DNA of 64,000 bases from Microbacterium terricola (GTDB lineage Bacteria; Actinomycetota; Actinomycetes; Actinomycetales; Microbacteriaceae): the NCBI RefSeq assembly GCF_027943945.1, contig NZ_AP027141.1, forward strand, positions 2,108,001-2,172,000, in the 5' to 3' direction. The notes beneath the pieces are model-generated. The model saw only the letters and a program-made list of their open reading frames with translations. It searched no databases and was not told the DNA's origin. Below, one piece after another: positions 26,833-35,774 of the stretch. Position numbers and translations under genes: made by a program. Numbering within the stretch: the stretch's first letter is position 1; every line of letters starts with the position of its first letter.

Positions 26833-27585
26833 CTAGTGCTTCGCGCCCTGGTTCGCCACGGCGGCCGCGCCGGCGGCCGCAGCGGCGGGGTCGAGGTACT
26901 CGCCCGCGCCGATCGGCTTCAGGTCCTCGTCGAGGCGGTAGACCAGCGGGATCCCGGTCGGGATGTTGAGCTCGGCGATGTCCGCGTCACTGATGCCGTC
27001 GAGGTGCTTGACCAGCGCGCGCAGCGAGTTGCCGTGCGCGGTGACGAGCACCGTCTTGCCGGCGCGGAGGTCGGGGACGATCTCGCTCTCCCAGTAGGGC
27101 AGCAGCCGGTCGATGACGAGCTTCAGCGACTCGGTGCGCGGCACCTCGCCGTCGATGCCGGCGTAGCGCGGGTCGTCGATCTGGCTGTACTGGTCGTCGT
27201 CGGCGAGCTCGGGCGGCGGCACGTCGAACGAGCGGCGCCAGAGCATGAACTGGTCGTTGCCGAACTCCTCGAGCGTCTGCGCCTTGTCCTTGCCCTGCAG
27301 GGCGCCGTAGTGGCGCTCGTTGAGGCGCCAGGAGCGCTTCACCGGGATCCACAGGCGATCGGCCGCATCCAGCGCGATGTTCGCGGTCTGGATCGCGCGG
27401 CTGAGCACCGAGGTGTAGAGGATGTCGGGGTGCAGACCCGACTCCTTCAGCAGCTCGCCGCCGCGCTGAGCCTCGCTCTTGCCGAGCTCCGTCAGGCGCA
27501 CATCGACCCAGCCCGTGAACTGGTTGGACTGGTTCCACTCGCTCTGCCCGTGGCGGAGGAGGATCAGCGTGTAAGGCGCAGTCAT
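26833..27585 (-). CDS. gpmA: 2,3-bisphosphoglycerate-dependent phosphoglycerate mutase
   Basis: 250 residues. The enzyme interconverts 3- and 2-phosphoglycerate in glycolysis and gluconeogenesis. Phospho-accepting His12 is in [10 protein letters not shown] and the second catalytic His is in [26 protein letters not shown] is the substrate loop. A C-terminal Ala-rich tail is slightly long. The start ATG (27583-27585) is preceded at exactly 6 nt by TATCAT (27592-27597), so the mRNA should be leaderless. The start codon lies inside a 14-bp inverted repeat shared with the divergent methyltransferase gene. In mycobacteria gpm1 sits beside senX3-regX3, as it does here. Confidence 0.97.
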   Translation of the reverse strand: MTAPYTLILLRHGQSEWNQSNQFTGWVDVRLTELGKSEAQRGGELLKESGLHPDILYTSVLSRAIQTANIALDAADRLWIPVKRSWRLNERHYGALQGKDKAQTLEEFGNDQFMLWRRSFDVPPPELADDDQYSQIDDPRYAGIDGEVPRTESLKLVIDRLLPYWESEIVPDLRAGKTVLVTAHGNSLRALVKHLDGISDADIAELNIPTGIPLVYRLDEDLKPIGAGEYLDPAAAAAGAAAVANQGAKH

Positions 27586-27619
27586 GGCCCCATGATAGCC
27601 GTGGGATCATGGGGCCATG
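27583..27619. promoter_or_regulatory. Inverted repeat joining the divergent gpmA and methyltransferase starts
   Basis: CATGGCCCCATGAT (27583-27596), 9-nt spacer, ATCATGGGGCCATG (27606-27619): 14-bp perfect arms. Each arm holds a -10-like hexamer (TATCAT for gpmA, GATCAT for the other gene), the six bases GGGGCC and the ATG. Both genes therefore appear to start leaderless from back-to-back promoters only 31 bp apart. Confidence 0.7.
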
Positions 27620-28438
27620 GCCCGTGGATCCGCACCTGTCGGACAGGTCACCCGCGGGACGACGGGCACCAATCGCCTGCGCCGCGTCGACCGGTGGATC
27701 GCCCGGCATCCGGCGCTGCTGCGCAGCGCTGACCCGTTCGTGATCGACCTCGGATACGGCGCCAGCGGGGTCACCGCGCTCGAGCTGCACGCGCGCCTGG
27801 CTCGCGCGCGGCCGGACGTGGAGGTGCTCGGCCTGGAGATCGCGCCGGAGCGGGTCGCCCGGGCACGGGCGCAGCTGGGCGAGGTGCGGGCAGGGCGCTC
27901 GACATTTGCCCCGGACGCCCTGGTGTCGTTCGCCGCGGGCGGGTTCGAAGTCCCGACCGGCGAGCGCCGCCCGGCCGTCATCAGGGCCTTCAATGTGCTG
28001 CGCCAGTACGACGAGGCGCAGGTGCGCGGCGCGTGGGATCAGATGGCCGGCCGACTCGCCCCTGATGGCCTGCTCGTCGAGGGCACCTGTGACGAGCTCG
28101 GCCGCATCATGACGTGGGTGGCCGTCGGCGCGGATGCCGCACCCCGCACGTTCAGCGTCTCGCTGCGGCTCGCGGGACTGGAACGCCCCTCGGTCGCGGC
28201 GGAGCGGCTGCCCAAGGCGCTCATCCACCGCAATGTGAGCGGCGAGCGTGTGCATGACTTCCTCGCGGCGCTCGACCTGGAGTGGGAGCGCGCGGCCGCG
28301 CTGTCGACCTTCGGCCCTGCGCAGCGCTGGGTCGGCGCGCTCTCGTCGCTCACTGCGGCCGGGTGGCCGCTGCAGGCACGGTCACGCTGGCGGCTCGGCG
28401 AGGTGACGGTGCCCTGGGCGGCGGTCGCACCCGCCTGA
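27617..28438 (+). CDS. Class I SAM-dependent methyltransferase-like protein
   Basis: 273 residues. Motif I is VIDLGYGASGVTALEL, followed by VLGLEIAPERVARARA (motif II acidic end) and AFNVLRQYDEAQV. The C-terminal half is less typical and may hold the acceptor site. The substrate is unknown. ATG 27617 follows GATCAT (27605-27610) by exactly 6 nt with no Shine-Dalgarno, so it is probably leaderless. It converges with the FUSC-like gene at 9 bp. Confidence 0.82.
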   Translation: MARGSAPVGQVTRGTTGTNRLRRVDRWIARHPALLRSADPFVIDLGYGASGVTALELHARLARARPDVEVLGLEIAPERVARARAQLGEVRAGRSTFAPDALVSFAAGGFEVPTGERRPAVIRAFNVLRQYDEAQVRGAWDQMAGRLAPDGLLVEGTCDELGRIMTWVAVGADAAPRTFSVSLRLAGLERPSVAAERLPKALIHRNVSGERVHDFLAALDLEWERAAALSTFGPAQRWVGALSSLTAAGWPLQARSRWRLGEVTVPWAAVAPA

Positions 28439-28447
28439 GCGGCCCGA

Positions 28448-29551
28448 TCAGATCCGCGGGATCGTCGCGTGCGCCTCGTCGGAGCTCATGCCCGTCGCCA
28501 TGAGCAGATCGACCGCGAGCGGCCGCATCGCGACGATGAGGTTGTGCTCACCGAGGCCGGCGCCCGGCAGCAGCCGAGGCGGATCCAGGCGCACCGCGAC
28601 GGCGCGCAGCGACTCCCGCGCCGCGGGCTCCAGCGAGATGTCCTCCAGGGAGGCGGCGATCAGCTGCATCCCCCTCGCAAGATCGGTGAGGATGCTCGCA
28701 GCGACCGGCCGCGGCTGCCCGTCGCTGGAGAGGTACACCACGCGGCGCGCCACGACCCGGAGGTTGCGGGTGGCGAGATCCACCGACTGGCAGATGCGCT
28801 GATGACGGGCCAGCTCGTCGCGCTGGCGGCGCAGGAACGGCGAGATCCGCGCGATCGCCGCGCCCGACTCCAGCGAGGTGCGCCAGGCGTCCACGACCGA
28901 TCCCACGGCTCGCGCCTTCTCCAGCCCCCGCTCGGCACGGAGCCGCTCGCCCCGGCTCAGCGCGTACGCGAGGGTGGCGATGACGCCGTCGGCCGCCGTG
29001 AACAGCCGCCGGGCGTCACGGACCTCCACGCGCACCGTGCTCCGCGGCACGAGCGCGGTGACCAGCAGCGCAGCCACCCCGCCCACGATGCCGTCGACCA
29101 GCCGCAGGAACGGGGCCCCGAGCGAGACCATCACGATGAGCGACTGGATGGCGGCGGCGATCGCGAAGCTCGCTTGGGGCGAGAGGAACCGCGCCACCGT
29201 GAGCGTCAGCGCCAGCGCGAGCCCCAGCTGCCACCAGCCGGAGCCCGCGACGATCAGGAGCAGCTCGGCCACGAGGATGCCCACCAGCATCCCGAGCACC
29301 GTCTCGAGCACCCGCCGCGGGCGCGCGTCGCGCACGAGGCCGAGACTGGAGATCGTCACGGTCGCCGCGAGCAGCGGCGCCGGATGGCCCAGCACCATGT
29401 TCGCGAACACGTACGCCCCGGTCGCCGCGACCACGATCTGCACGATCGCAGCCGCCGAGTCCCGGAGCCGTGCGAGGCCGGGGCGGGGATCGAGGCGGCG
29501 GCGCCAGCCGGTCGGGACCTGGACGGTCAGCGGCGGCGGCGCGTCGGTCAT
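28448..29551 (-). CDS. FUSC-family (aromatic acid exporter-like) membrane protein
   Basis: 367 residues: an N-terminal bundle of about five or six membrane helices (about 30-165) followed by a soluble helical region of about 200 residues. This is half the usual FUSC layout, typical of actinobacterial members. Distant homologues export aromatic acids; the substrate here is unknown. ATG 29551 is 7 bp after the ygfZ stop on the same strand, so it is probably the last gene of the nitrobindin-ygfZ-FUSC transcript. Confidence 0.84.
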   Translation of the reverse strand: MTDAPPPLTVQVPTGWRRRLDPRPGLARLRDSAAAIVQIVVAATGAYVFANMVLGHPAPLLAATVTISSLGLVRDARPRRVLETVLGMLVGILVAELLLIVAGSGWWQLGLALALTLTVARFLSPQASFAIAAAIQSLIVMVSLGAPFLRLVDGIVGGVAALLVTALVPRSTVRVEVRDARRLFTAADGVIATLAYALSRGERLRAERGLEKARAVGSVVDAWRTSLESGAAIARISPFLRRQRDELARHQRICQSVDLATRNLRVVARRVVYLSSDGQPRPVAASILTDLARGMQLIAASLEDISLEPAARESLRAVAVRLDPPRLLPGAGLGEHNLIVAMRPLAVDLLMATGMSSDEAHATIPRI

Positions 29552-29558
29552 CCGGCGC

Positions 29559-30668
29559 TCACTGGGCCGCGGCGCGGCGCGACAGACGGGTGATGCGCGG
29601 CACCTGAGCCGTCGCTCCCGCCTCGGGCGGGACGATGACCTCCTGGGCCGCGGCGATGTCGCCGTCGTCGGTCGCGACGACCAGTGCGGCGTCGATCGGC
29701 GTCGACCGGCGGACGATCGCGAGGGCGATCGGACCCTCCTCGTAGTGCAGCGCGGTCGAGGTGACCGCACCTACGACGTCGTCACCCACGCGCACCTCAG
29801 CGCCGCGCACCGGCAGCACGCTGTCGCTGCCGTCGAGGTGCAGCGCGATCAGGCGGCGCGGCGGGTGGCCGAGGTTGTGCACCTTGGCGACGGTCTCCTG
29901 GCCGCGGTAGCAGCCCTTCTGCAGGTGCACCGCGGTGCGCAGCCAGTCGGTCTCGTGCGGCAGGGCACGCTCATCGACCTCGGCCGCCCAGCGCGGCCGC
30001 CAGGCGGCGACGCGCAGCGCATCGGCCGCCGCGGCGCCCGCCAGGGCGATCCGGCCGGCGGTCGCCTCGTCGGCGATGCGGTCGAGCTCCTCCGGCGCGA
30101 CGAGCGCCTCGCTCCACTCGCGGTCGGCGCCGGGGTGCGGCGCGATCGCGGCATAGGCGTGCCCACCGGCGCTCACCGCCGGCCAGGGGTCGCGCCAGAC
30201 CAGCGGCACCCCGGCGGGTGCGGCCGCATGCACCGCCGCGAGGGCCGCGGCGGTTCCGCCGACGACGGCCAACTCGGCACTCGCGTCGCGCGGGTCGACG
30301 CGCAGCCGGAACCGCATCCTGCGCAGCCAGCCCAGCAGGGCCTCCGCGTCGGCGCGGTCGACGATCAGCCACGCGGTCTCCCCGTCGTCGACGATCGCGG
30401 CCGCATGCTCGATACGCCCGTTAGGGTCGAGGACCAGCAGCTCGCTGCCCTCACCGGGCGCGAGGGCCGTCACCGCCTGCGACGTGAGCGAGTCGAGCCA
30501 GCTCAGCCTGTCCTCGCCGGGGACTGCGAGCACCGCCCGGTCGCCGAGTGGCGCGATCGCCGTGCCGCGGGCCAGGGCGCGCTGCTCCGCGAGGGGTGCG
30601 CCGAGGTGCTGCAGCACGCCGCCCTCGTCGACGACGGCGCCGGGCACGCGCGCGAACGGGCTCGTCAT
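29559..30668 (-). CDS. ygfZ: YgfZ/GcvT-family folate-binding protein
   Basis: 369 residues of the GcvT fold with the diagnostic KGCYRGQETVAKVHNLG loop, whose Cys is the conserved YgfZ residue. YgfZ binds tetrahydrofolate and helps maintain certain Fe-S enzymes. The first 90 residues fit the folate-binding face (LDSLTSQAVTALAPGEGSELLVLDPNGRI). Its ATG overlaps the upstream nitrobindin-like stop, so the two are coupled. The pairing of ygfZ with a FABP-like gene recurs in actinobacteria. Confidence 0.93.
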   Translation of the reverse strand: MTSPFARVPGAVVDEGGVLQHLGAPLAEQRALARGTAIAPLGDRAVLAVPGEDRLSWLDSLTSQAVTALAPGEGSELLVLDPNGRIEHAAAIVDDGETAWLIVDRADAEALLGWLRRMRFRLRVDPRDASAELAVVGGTAAALAAVHAAAPAGVPLVWRDPWPAVSAGGHAYAAIAPHPGADREWSEALVAPEELDRIADEATAGRIALAGAAAADALRVAAWRPRWAAEVDERALPHETDWLRTAVHLQKGCYRGQETVAKVHNLGHPPRRLIALHLDGSDSVLPVRGAEVRVGDDVVGAVTSTALHYEEGPIALAIVRRSTPIDAALVVATDDGDIAAAQEVIVPPEAGATAQVPRITRLSRRAAAQ

Positions 30669-31276
30669 CAGTCCACCCGCGCGAGGCGCGCGGACGCGTG
30701 CGAGGCGAGTTCGCTGCCGAGGGCGGCGATGTCCCACGCCCACAGCAGATGTCCGTCGACGAGACCGTACATGCGGGTGGCCGCCGTATAGGGCTTCGCC
30801 GCCGCCGTGCGCACGACCGCGTCGGTCGCGATGTCGATGCGCGGTCCCTTGATCTGGCCGAGGTACAGCTCGGTGACGCCGTCGGAGTGCACGAGCGAGA
30901 CCTCGATGTCGAAGCCGCCGGCCGCGTTGCGCAGCGCCTCGACGTCGTCGGCGGTGCGCGGCGCCGACGCTGCGGAGCGAGCGGGCAGCAGCCCGGGACC
31001 GGCATCACTGTCGTCCGCGACCCGGGAGAGCCGCCAGAACCCGATCTCCGAGACGAGGGGGACGTCGCTGTGACCGTCGGCATCCAGCATCCATGCCGTC
31101 GCCGAGTAGTTCAGGTACGCGCCGCCGTCATGGCTGAAGCTGACCCGGTGGGCGAACTCGCCGGCGTAGCGGTGCTCCGCGGTCTCGTAGTCGATGACGC
31201 CGGAGCCCTCCCAGACGCCGACGAGCCACGACAGCGGCGCGAGGTCGGCGGGGAGATCGGTCGGAAGATCGAGCAC
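30668..31276 (-). CDS. Nitrobindin-like heme-binding beta-barrel protein (FABP-like family)
   Basis: 202 residues of the ten-stranded nitrobindin barrel: GVWEGSG is the GxWxGxG signature and the C-terminal SHASARLARV holds the candidate axial heme histidine. Mycobacterial relatives bind ferric heme, react with NO and isomerise peroxynitrite. A 25-residue low-complexity insert (about 90-115) interrupts the barrel. GTG 31276 lies 10 bp after a 37-codon membrane-peptide gene, and the stop overlaps ygfZ. Confidence 0.88.
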   Translation of the reverse strand: MLDLPTDLPADLAPLSWLVGVWEGSGVIDYETAEHRYAGEFAHRVSFSHDGGAYLNYSATAWMLDADGHSDVPLVSEIGFWRLSRVADDSDAGPGLLPARSAASAPRTADDVEALRNAAGGFDIEVSLVHSDGVTELYLGQIKGPRIDIATDAVVRTAAAKPYTAATRMYGLVDGHLLWAWDIAALGSELASHASARLARVD

Positions 31277-31286
31277 GGGGCGCCCG

Positions 31287-31400
31287 TCAGCGCTGGCCGC
31301 GGTAGAGGTTCTTGATCACCACGCCCGAGACGAACGCGATCGCCAGCGACGCCAGTGCCAGCAGGCCCACGAAGAAGAGTTCGAGCGCGACGAGATCCAT
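31287..31400 (-). CDS. 37-residue membrane peptide
   Basis: A short frame begins MDLVALELFFVGLLALAS and continues as one hydrophobic helix (about 5-28) with a basic end (KNLYRGQR). Supporting evidence: TAGAGT (31407-31412) lies exactly 6 nt before the ATG, the same leaderless pattern as many neighbours. The frame also fills the gap before the nitrobindin gene, which starts 10 bp after its stop. It may be the leader gene of the nitrobindin-ygfZ-FUSC transcript. Function unknown. Confidence 0.6.
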   Translation of the reverse strand: MDLVALELFFVGLLALASLAIAFVSGVVIKNLYRGQR

Positions 31401-31409
31401 AGGCCCACT

Positions 31410-31700
31410 CTATCCCGGAACCAGTGCGGCCAGCCCGAACGCGACGCTGATCACACCGAGCGCGAGAAGAGCGCCCAGGATGCTGAGCGCGACCCGCCGG
31501 ATGAACCCCTGCGACCGCCCGGCGGACAGCTGCACGGCGAACGCCAGGACCAGGCTGAACCCGAGGCCCAGCGTGAGCCACGCGGCGCGGTCGTCCTCCG
31601 GCACGAACAGCCCGATCGCGACCCCGATCACCGCCGCGGCCACCCACACCGCGACCACTCCGCCGAACGTGCGGCGGGGAGCGAGTTCAGGGACGGCCAC
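31410..31700 (-). CDS. Small membrane protein of unknown function
   Basis: 96 residues with three predicted membrane helices (about 12-33, 40-58 and 68-93) and a short polar N-terminus. I do not recognise the family. GTG 31700 is preceded at exactly 6 nt by CACAAT (31707-31712). It is divergent from glnR (start-to-start about 70 bp) and its stop is 9 bp upstream of the 37-residue peptide gene, so it likely heads that transcript. Confidence 0.75.
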   Translation of the reverse strand: MAVPELAPRRTFGGVVAVWVAAAVIGVAIGLFVPEDDRAAWLTLGLGFSLVLAFAVQLSAGRSQGFIRRVALSILGALLALGVISVAFGLAALVPG

Positions 31701-31768
31701 GAGCCCATTGTGTCACGCCCTAAACTGTCAGCACACGGTGCGTGTTCGCGCGCCGAGAGGACGGCGAG

Positions 31769-32467
31769 TTGGCACAGCTTCTGGTCTTGAGCTCCGCACC
31801 CGGAGGTGGGCCTGCCCTGCCCGCGCTCGAACTGCTGAGCCACCGCGTCCGGCAGATCCCGGCCGAGCCGGCACAGCTCGTGAACGCCCCCAGTGCCGAC
31901 GTCATCTTCGTCGATGCGCGGGTCGATCTCGTGGGCGCGAAGTCGCTGTGCAAGATCCTCAACACCACCGGGCTCGACGCTCCGCTGCTGCTCATCGTCA
32001 CCGAGGGCGGTCTGACCGCGGTGTCGACCGACTGGGGCGTCGACGACGTGGTCCTGGTGACGGCGGGCCCCGCCGAGGTCGACGCGCGGGTGCGGCTCGC
32101 CATCGGCCGGCAGACCGCTGATCAGGTGTCCACCCGCATCCAGACCTCCGGCATCACCATCGACGAGTCCTCGTACTCGGCGAAGGTGCACGGCAAGCCG
32201 CTCGACCTCACCTACAAGGAGTTCCAGCTCCTGCACTTCTTCGCCACGCATCCGTCGCGCGTGTTCACGCGCGAGCAGCTGCTCAGCGAGGTGTGGGGCT
32301 ACGACTACTTCGGCGGCACCCGCACGGTCGACGTGCACGTGCGCCGTCTGCGGGCGAAGCTCGGCGACCTCGAGCAGCTGATCGGAACCGTCCGCAACGT
32401 CGGCTACCGCTTCAACGTGTACGAGGACGACCAGGTGCCCGCTCCGCGCGAGCGCACCGTCTCCTGA
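31769..32467 (+). CDS. glnR: Orphan OmpR-type nitrogen regulator GlnR
   Basis: 232 residues. The atypical receiver ([21 protein letters not shown], then [19 protein letters not shown]) keeps one Asp but lacks the full acidic pocket, as GlnR does. The winged helix ([33 protein letters not shown]) is nearly identical to Streptomyces and mycobacterial GlnR. GlnR controls nitrogen genes such as glnA and amtB without a partner kinase. I prefer TTG 31769, which gives the usual N-terminus and has GAGAGG upstream; GTG 31742 is a longer alternative. A -10-like TAAACT lies at 31721-31726. No mshD follows, unlike in several relatives. Confidence 0.93.
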   Translation: MAQLLVLSSAPGGGPALPALELLSHRVRQIPAEPAQLVNAPSADVIFVDARVDLVGAKSLCKILNTTGLDAPLLLIVTEGGLTAVSTDWGVDDVVLVTAGPAEVDARVRLAIGRQTADQVSTRIQTSGITIDESSYSAKVHGKPLDLTYKEFQLLHFFATHPSRVFTREQLLSEVWGYDYFGGTRTVDVHVRRLRAKLGDLEQLIGTVRNVGYRFNVYEDDQVPAPRERTVS

Positions 32468-32471
32468 CCGG

Positions 32472-32493
32472 GTTAACCCGTCCGTCACCTCAG
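32472..32493 (+). promoter_or_regulatory. PHO-box-like repeat upstream of ppk
   Basis: GTTAACC (32472) and CGTCACC (32483) are exactly 11 nt apart, matching the phase of the pstS boxes. They lie 22 bp upstream of the ppk start and just before the -10-like AATGAT (32499-32504), where an activator of the RegX3/PhoP type would contact RNA polymerase. Confidence 0.6.
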
Positions 32494-32510
32494 ACTGCAA
32501 TGATGAGGGG

Positions 32511-34676
32511 ATGCTGGAACACGAGGTGCTGGACGCCGGACTCGGCGATGCGGACGACGACGACTTCGACCTGGACGAGGCGTACGATGCACAGCTGCCC
32601 GACGGTCGGTATCTCGACCGCGAGCTGAGCTGGCTGGCGTTCAATCAGCGGGTCCTCGAGCTCGCAGAGGACCCCACCGTCCCCGTGCTCGAGCGGGCGA
32701 ACTTCCTGGCCATCTTCGCGAGCAACCTGGACGAGTTCTTCATGGTCCGCGTCGCCGGCCTCAAGCGCCGCATCCTGACGGGTCTGGCCGTGCCGACCAA
32801 CGTCGGCCGCTCACCGCACGATGTGCTGGCCGACATCTCCGGCGACGCCCACGCCCTGCAGCTGCGTCACGCCGGGACCTGGGCGACGCACGTCAAGCCG
32901 GCCCTCGCCGACGTGGGCATCGAGGTCATCGTCTGGGACGACCTCGCCGAGGAGGAGCGCGACCGGCTGTACGAGTACTTCCAGGAGCAGGTCTTCCCTG
33001 TGCTCATGCCGCTGGCGGTCGATCCGGCGCACCCGTTCCCCTACATCTCCGGCCTGTCGCTGAACCTGGCGATCCGCATCCGCAACGCGCGGACCGGCCG
33101 GCAGGAGTTCGCGCGCCTCAAGGTGCCGCCGATGCTCCCCCGGTTCGTGCAGGTGAGCCGCGACGGCGAGCGCGTGCGCTATCTGCCGCTGGAAGACCTC
33201 ATCTCGCACAATCTCGCCGACCTCTTCCCTGGAATGGAGATCCTCGATCACCACGCCTTCCGCCTCACCCGCAACGAGGACGTCGAGATCGAGGAGGACG
33301 AGACCGAGAACCTCATCCAGGCGCTCGAGGCCGAGCTGCTGCGCCGCCGGTTCGGTCCGCCGATCCGCCTCGAGGTCGGCGACGACATGGATCGCCTCAC
33401 CCTCGACCTGCTCATCAGCGAGCTCGACATCACCGAGCAGGAGGTCTACCGCCTCCCCGGTCCGCTCGACCTGCGCGGCCTGTTCGACCTCGCGCGCATC
33501 GACCGGCCCGAGCTGCACTACGCCCCGCACGTGCCGACGACCGCCCTCGCCTTCCAGCCGGGCGAGCAGGCAGGGCGCGCCGACCTGTTCGCCGCGATCC
33601 GCGCGGGCGATGTGCTCGTGCACCACCCGTACGAGTCGTTCGCGACCAGCGTGCAGGCATTCCTCGAGCAGGCGGCGAAGGACCCGCACGTGCTCGCCAT
33701 CAAGCAGACGCTGTACCGCACCTCCGGTGACAGCCCCATCGTCAAGGCACTCATCGACGCCGCGGAGTCGGGCAAGCAGGTGCTCGCCCTCGTCGAGGTG
33801 AAGGCCCGGTTCGACGAGGCCGCGAACATCGTGTGGGCACGCAAGCTCGAGAAGGCCGGCGTGCACGTCGTGTACGGGCTGGTCGGGCTGAAGACCCACT
33901 GCAAGCTCCTCCACGTCATCCGCGAGGAGGACGGGATGCTGCGCAGCTACAGCCACATCGGCACCGGCAACTACAACCCCAAGACGAGCCGGCTGTACGA
34001 GGACTTCGGCCTGTTCACGACCGACGAGCAGGTCGGGCGCGACCTCACCCGCCTGTTCAACGAGCTGAGCGGCTACGCGATCGAGAAGAAGTTCAAGCGC
34101 CTGCTGGTCGCCCCGCTGCACCTGCGCAAGGGCCTGCTGCGCCAGATCGAGCGCGAGCGCCGTCACGCGGTGGACGGCAAGCCCGCCCACGTGCGCATCA
34201 AGGTGAACTCCATGGTCGACGAGCAGATCATCGACGCGCTGTACCGGGCCAGCCAGGCGGGCGTGAAGGTCGACGTGTGGGTGCGCGGCATCTGCTCGAT
34301 CAAGCCGGGCATCGAGGGCGTCAGCGAGAACATCACCGTCCGCAGCATCCTGGGTCGCTACCTGGAGCACTCGCGCATCTTCGCCTTCCACAACAGCGGC
34401 GACCCGCAGGTGTTCATCGGCAGCGCCGACATGATGCACCGCAACCTGGATCGCCGCGTCGAGGCGCTGGTGCGCGTCACCGAACCGGCGCACCTCAAGG
34501 AGATGGTCGGGCTGTTCGACCTCGCCATGAGCGACACGACCAGTTCGTGGCACCTCGGGGAGGACGGCGTGTGGACGCGCCATCACCTCGACGAGCACGG
34601 CAAGCCCCTCAACGACCTCCAGGACAAGACGATGGCCGGCGTGCAGCGCAAGCGCCGCGCACGGGCGGTGCGATGA
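32511..34676 (+). CDS. ppk1: Polyphosphate kinase PPK1
   Basis: 721 residues with the four PPK1 domains: N-terminal helical ([17 protein letters not shown]), head, and two phospholipase-D-like C-terminal domains. Catalytic His482 is in [12 protein letters not shown] and a second His627 in [13 protein letters not shown]1 builds polyphosphate from ATP reversibly, storing phosphate and aiding stress survival. AATGAT (32499-32504) lies 6 nt before the ATG with no clear Shine-Dalgarno. A PHO-box-like repeat suggests phosphate control. The mutT1-like gene overlaps the stop by 4 bp, and pst follows, the same order as in Streptomyces. Confidence 0.97.
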   Translation: MLEHEVLDAGLGDADDDDFDLDEAYDAQLPDGRYLDRELSWLAFNQRVLELAEDPTVPVLERANFLAIFASNLDEFFMVRVAGLKRRILTGLAVPTNVGRSPHDVLADISGDAHALQLRHAGTWATHVKPALADVGIEVIVWDDLAEEERDRLYEYFQEQVFPVLMPLAVDPAHPFPYISGLSLNLAIRIRNARTGRQEFARLKVPPMLPRFVQVSRDGERVRYLPLEDLISHNLADLFPGMEILDHHAFRLTRNEDVEIEEDETENLIQALEAELLRRRFGPPIRLEVGDDMDRLTLDLLISELDITEQEVYRLPGPLDLRGLFDLARIDRPELHYAPHVPTTALAFQPGEQAGRADLFAAIRAGDVLVHHPYESFATSVQAFLEQAAKDPHVLAIKQTLYRTSGDSPIVKALIDAAESGKQVLALVEVKARFDEAANIVWARKLEKAGVHVVYGLVGLKTHCKLLHVIREEDGMLRSYSHIGTGNYNPKTSRLYEDFGLFTTDEQVGRDLTRLFNELSGYAIEKKFKRLLVAPLHLRKGLLRQIERERRHAVDGKPAHVRIKVNSMVDEQIIDALYRASQAGVKVDVWVRGICSIKPGIEGVSENITVRSILGRYLEHSRIFAFHNSGDPQVFIGSADMMHRNLDRRVEALVRVTEPAHLKEMVGLFDLAMSDTTSSWHLGEDGVWTRHHLDEHGKPLNDLQDKTMAGVQRKRRARAVR

Positions 34677-35611
34677 CCGACACCGCCGTGTACGCCGCGG
34701 GCGGGGTGGTGTGGCGCCTGATCGAGGGCAAGCTGCGCATCCTGCTGATCCACCGCACGCGGTACCGCGACCTGACCCTGCCCAAGGGCAAGGTCGACCC
34801 CGGCGAGATGCTCGCCGAGACCGCGGTGCGCGAGATCTTCGAGGAGACCGGCATCCGGGTGCACCTGGGGGTCCCGGTCGGCGTCTCGCGATATCGCCTG
34901 CCGAGCAAGAAGCAGAAGATCGTGCACTACTGGGCGGCGGAGGCGTCGGACGACGCGATCCGGGCGTCGGCGTTCGTGCCGAACCGCGAGATCGCCGGCC
35001 TGGAGTGGATCTCGCCGAAGAAGGCCCTGAAGAAGCTGAGCTACCCGGTCGACGTCGAGATCGTGGAGAACTTCCTGAAGCTGGTCGATGACGGGGTGCT
35101 GCGCACCTTCCCCCTCATCGCGCTGCGGCACGCGAAGGCGGAGCCCCGCGACGGCTGGACGGGCGAGGATGCGGCGCGGCCGCTCGCCCCACGCGGCAAG
35201 GTGCAGGCGCACTCGATCGTGGGGCCGCTGCAGAGCTTCGGTGTGCGCAAGATCATCTCCAGCCCGGCCGTGCGCTGCGTGAAGACCGTCAAGCCGCTCG
35301 CGAAGGCGATCGGCGGCGAGATCGAGACCACCCCGATGATCAGCCAGGATGCGTGGGAGGAGGGCAGGTCGGACTGCCGCACCGTCGTCGGCGCGCGCGT
35401 GCGTGCGCGCCAGCCCGCCCTGCTGTGCAGCCACGGTCCCGTGCTGCCCGACATCCTCAGCGAGCTCGCGCTCGCCACCGGCACCCTCCGGGGCTCTTAT
35501 CTGGGCAGCGCCTCGGCCCTCGAGACCGGCGCATTCTCGGTCGTGCACCTCTCCGTCGACAGCCCCGGTTCGGGCATCGTCGCGATCGAGACGCACGTCC
35601 CGAAGGACTGA
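34673..35611 (+). CDS. MutT1-like protein: NUDIX hydrolase fused to a histidine phosphatase
   Basis: 312 residues. The N-terminal NUDIX domain (about 1-135) has box [18 protein letters not shown] preceded by LPKGKVDP. The C-terminal histidine-phosphatase domain (about 145-312) has RHAKAE, the SixA-type RHG variant. This is the layout of mycobacterial MutT1 (Rv2985, next to ppk1 Rv2984), which removes 8-oxo-GTP/dGTP and cleaves diadenosine polyphosphates. The ATG overlaps the ppk stop by 4 bp. A weak hairpin (CTCACCG/CGGTGAG, 35619-35635) follows before pstS. Confidence 0.93.
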   Translation: MTDTAVYAAGGVVWRLIEGKLRILLIHRTRYRDLTLPKGKVDPGEMLAETAVREIFEETGIRVHLGVPVGVSRYRLPSKKQKIVHYWAAEASDDAIRASAFVPNREIAGLEWISPKKALKKLSYPVDVEIVENFLKLVDDGVLRTFPLIALRHAKAEPRDGWTGEDAARPLAPRGKVQAHSIVGPLQSFGVRKIISSPAVRCVKTVKPLAKAIGGEIETTPMISQDAWEEGRSDCRTVVGARVRARQPALLCSHGPVLPDILSELALATGTLRGSYLGSASALETGAFSVVHLSVDSPGSGIVAIETHVPKD

Positions 35612-35667
35612 TCGGGCTCTCACCGGTGCGGTGAGGACCCCCTCGCGAGCCCTGTAAGTCCGGGGCC

Positions 35668-35689
35668 GTTCACCTCTCGTTCACCCTCG
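35668..35689 (+). promoter_or_regulatory. PHO box upstream of pstS
   Basis: GTTCACCTCTC (35668-35678) and GTTCACCCTCG (35679-35689) are tandem 11-nt direct repeats with an identical GTTCACC core. This is the PHO-box form described for Streptomyces PhoP. It lies 86 bp before pstS, near where a promoter would lie. It is the best-conserved of the three PHO-type sites in the window. Confidence 0.85.
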
Positions 35690-35774
35690 TCGCCCAATCT
35701 CTTAAGAGTCGCCCTCTACGGTCGTGCCGAACCCCGCACCGAGGTTCGAACCCCTTGACCCGTAAGGATCCACA

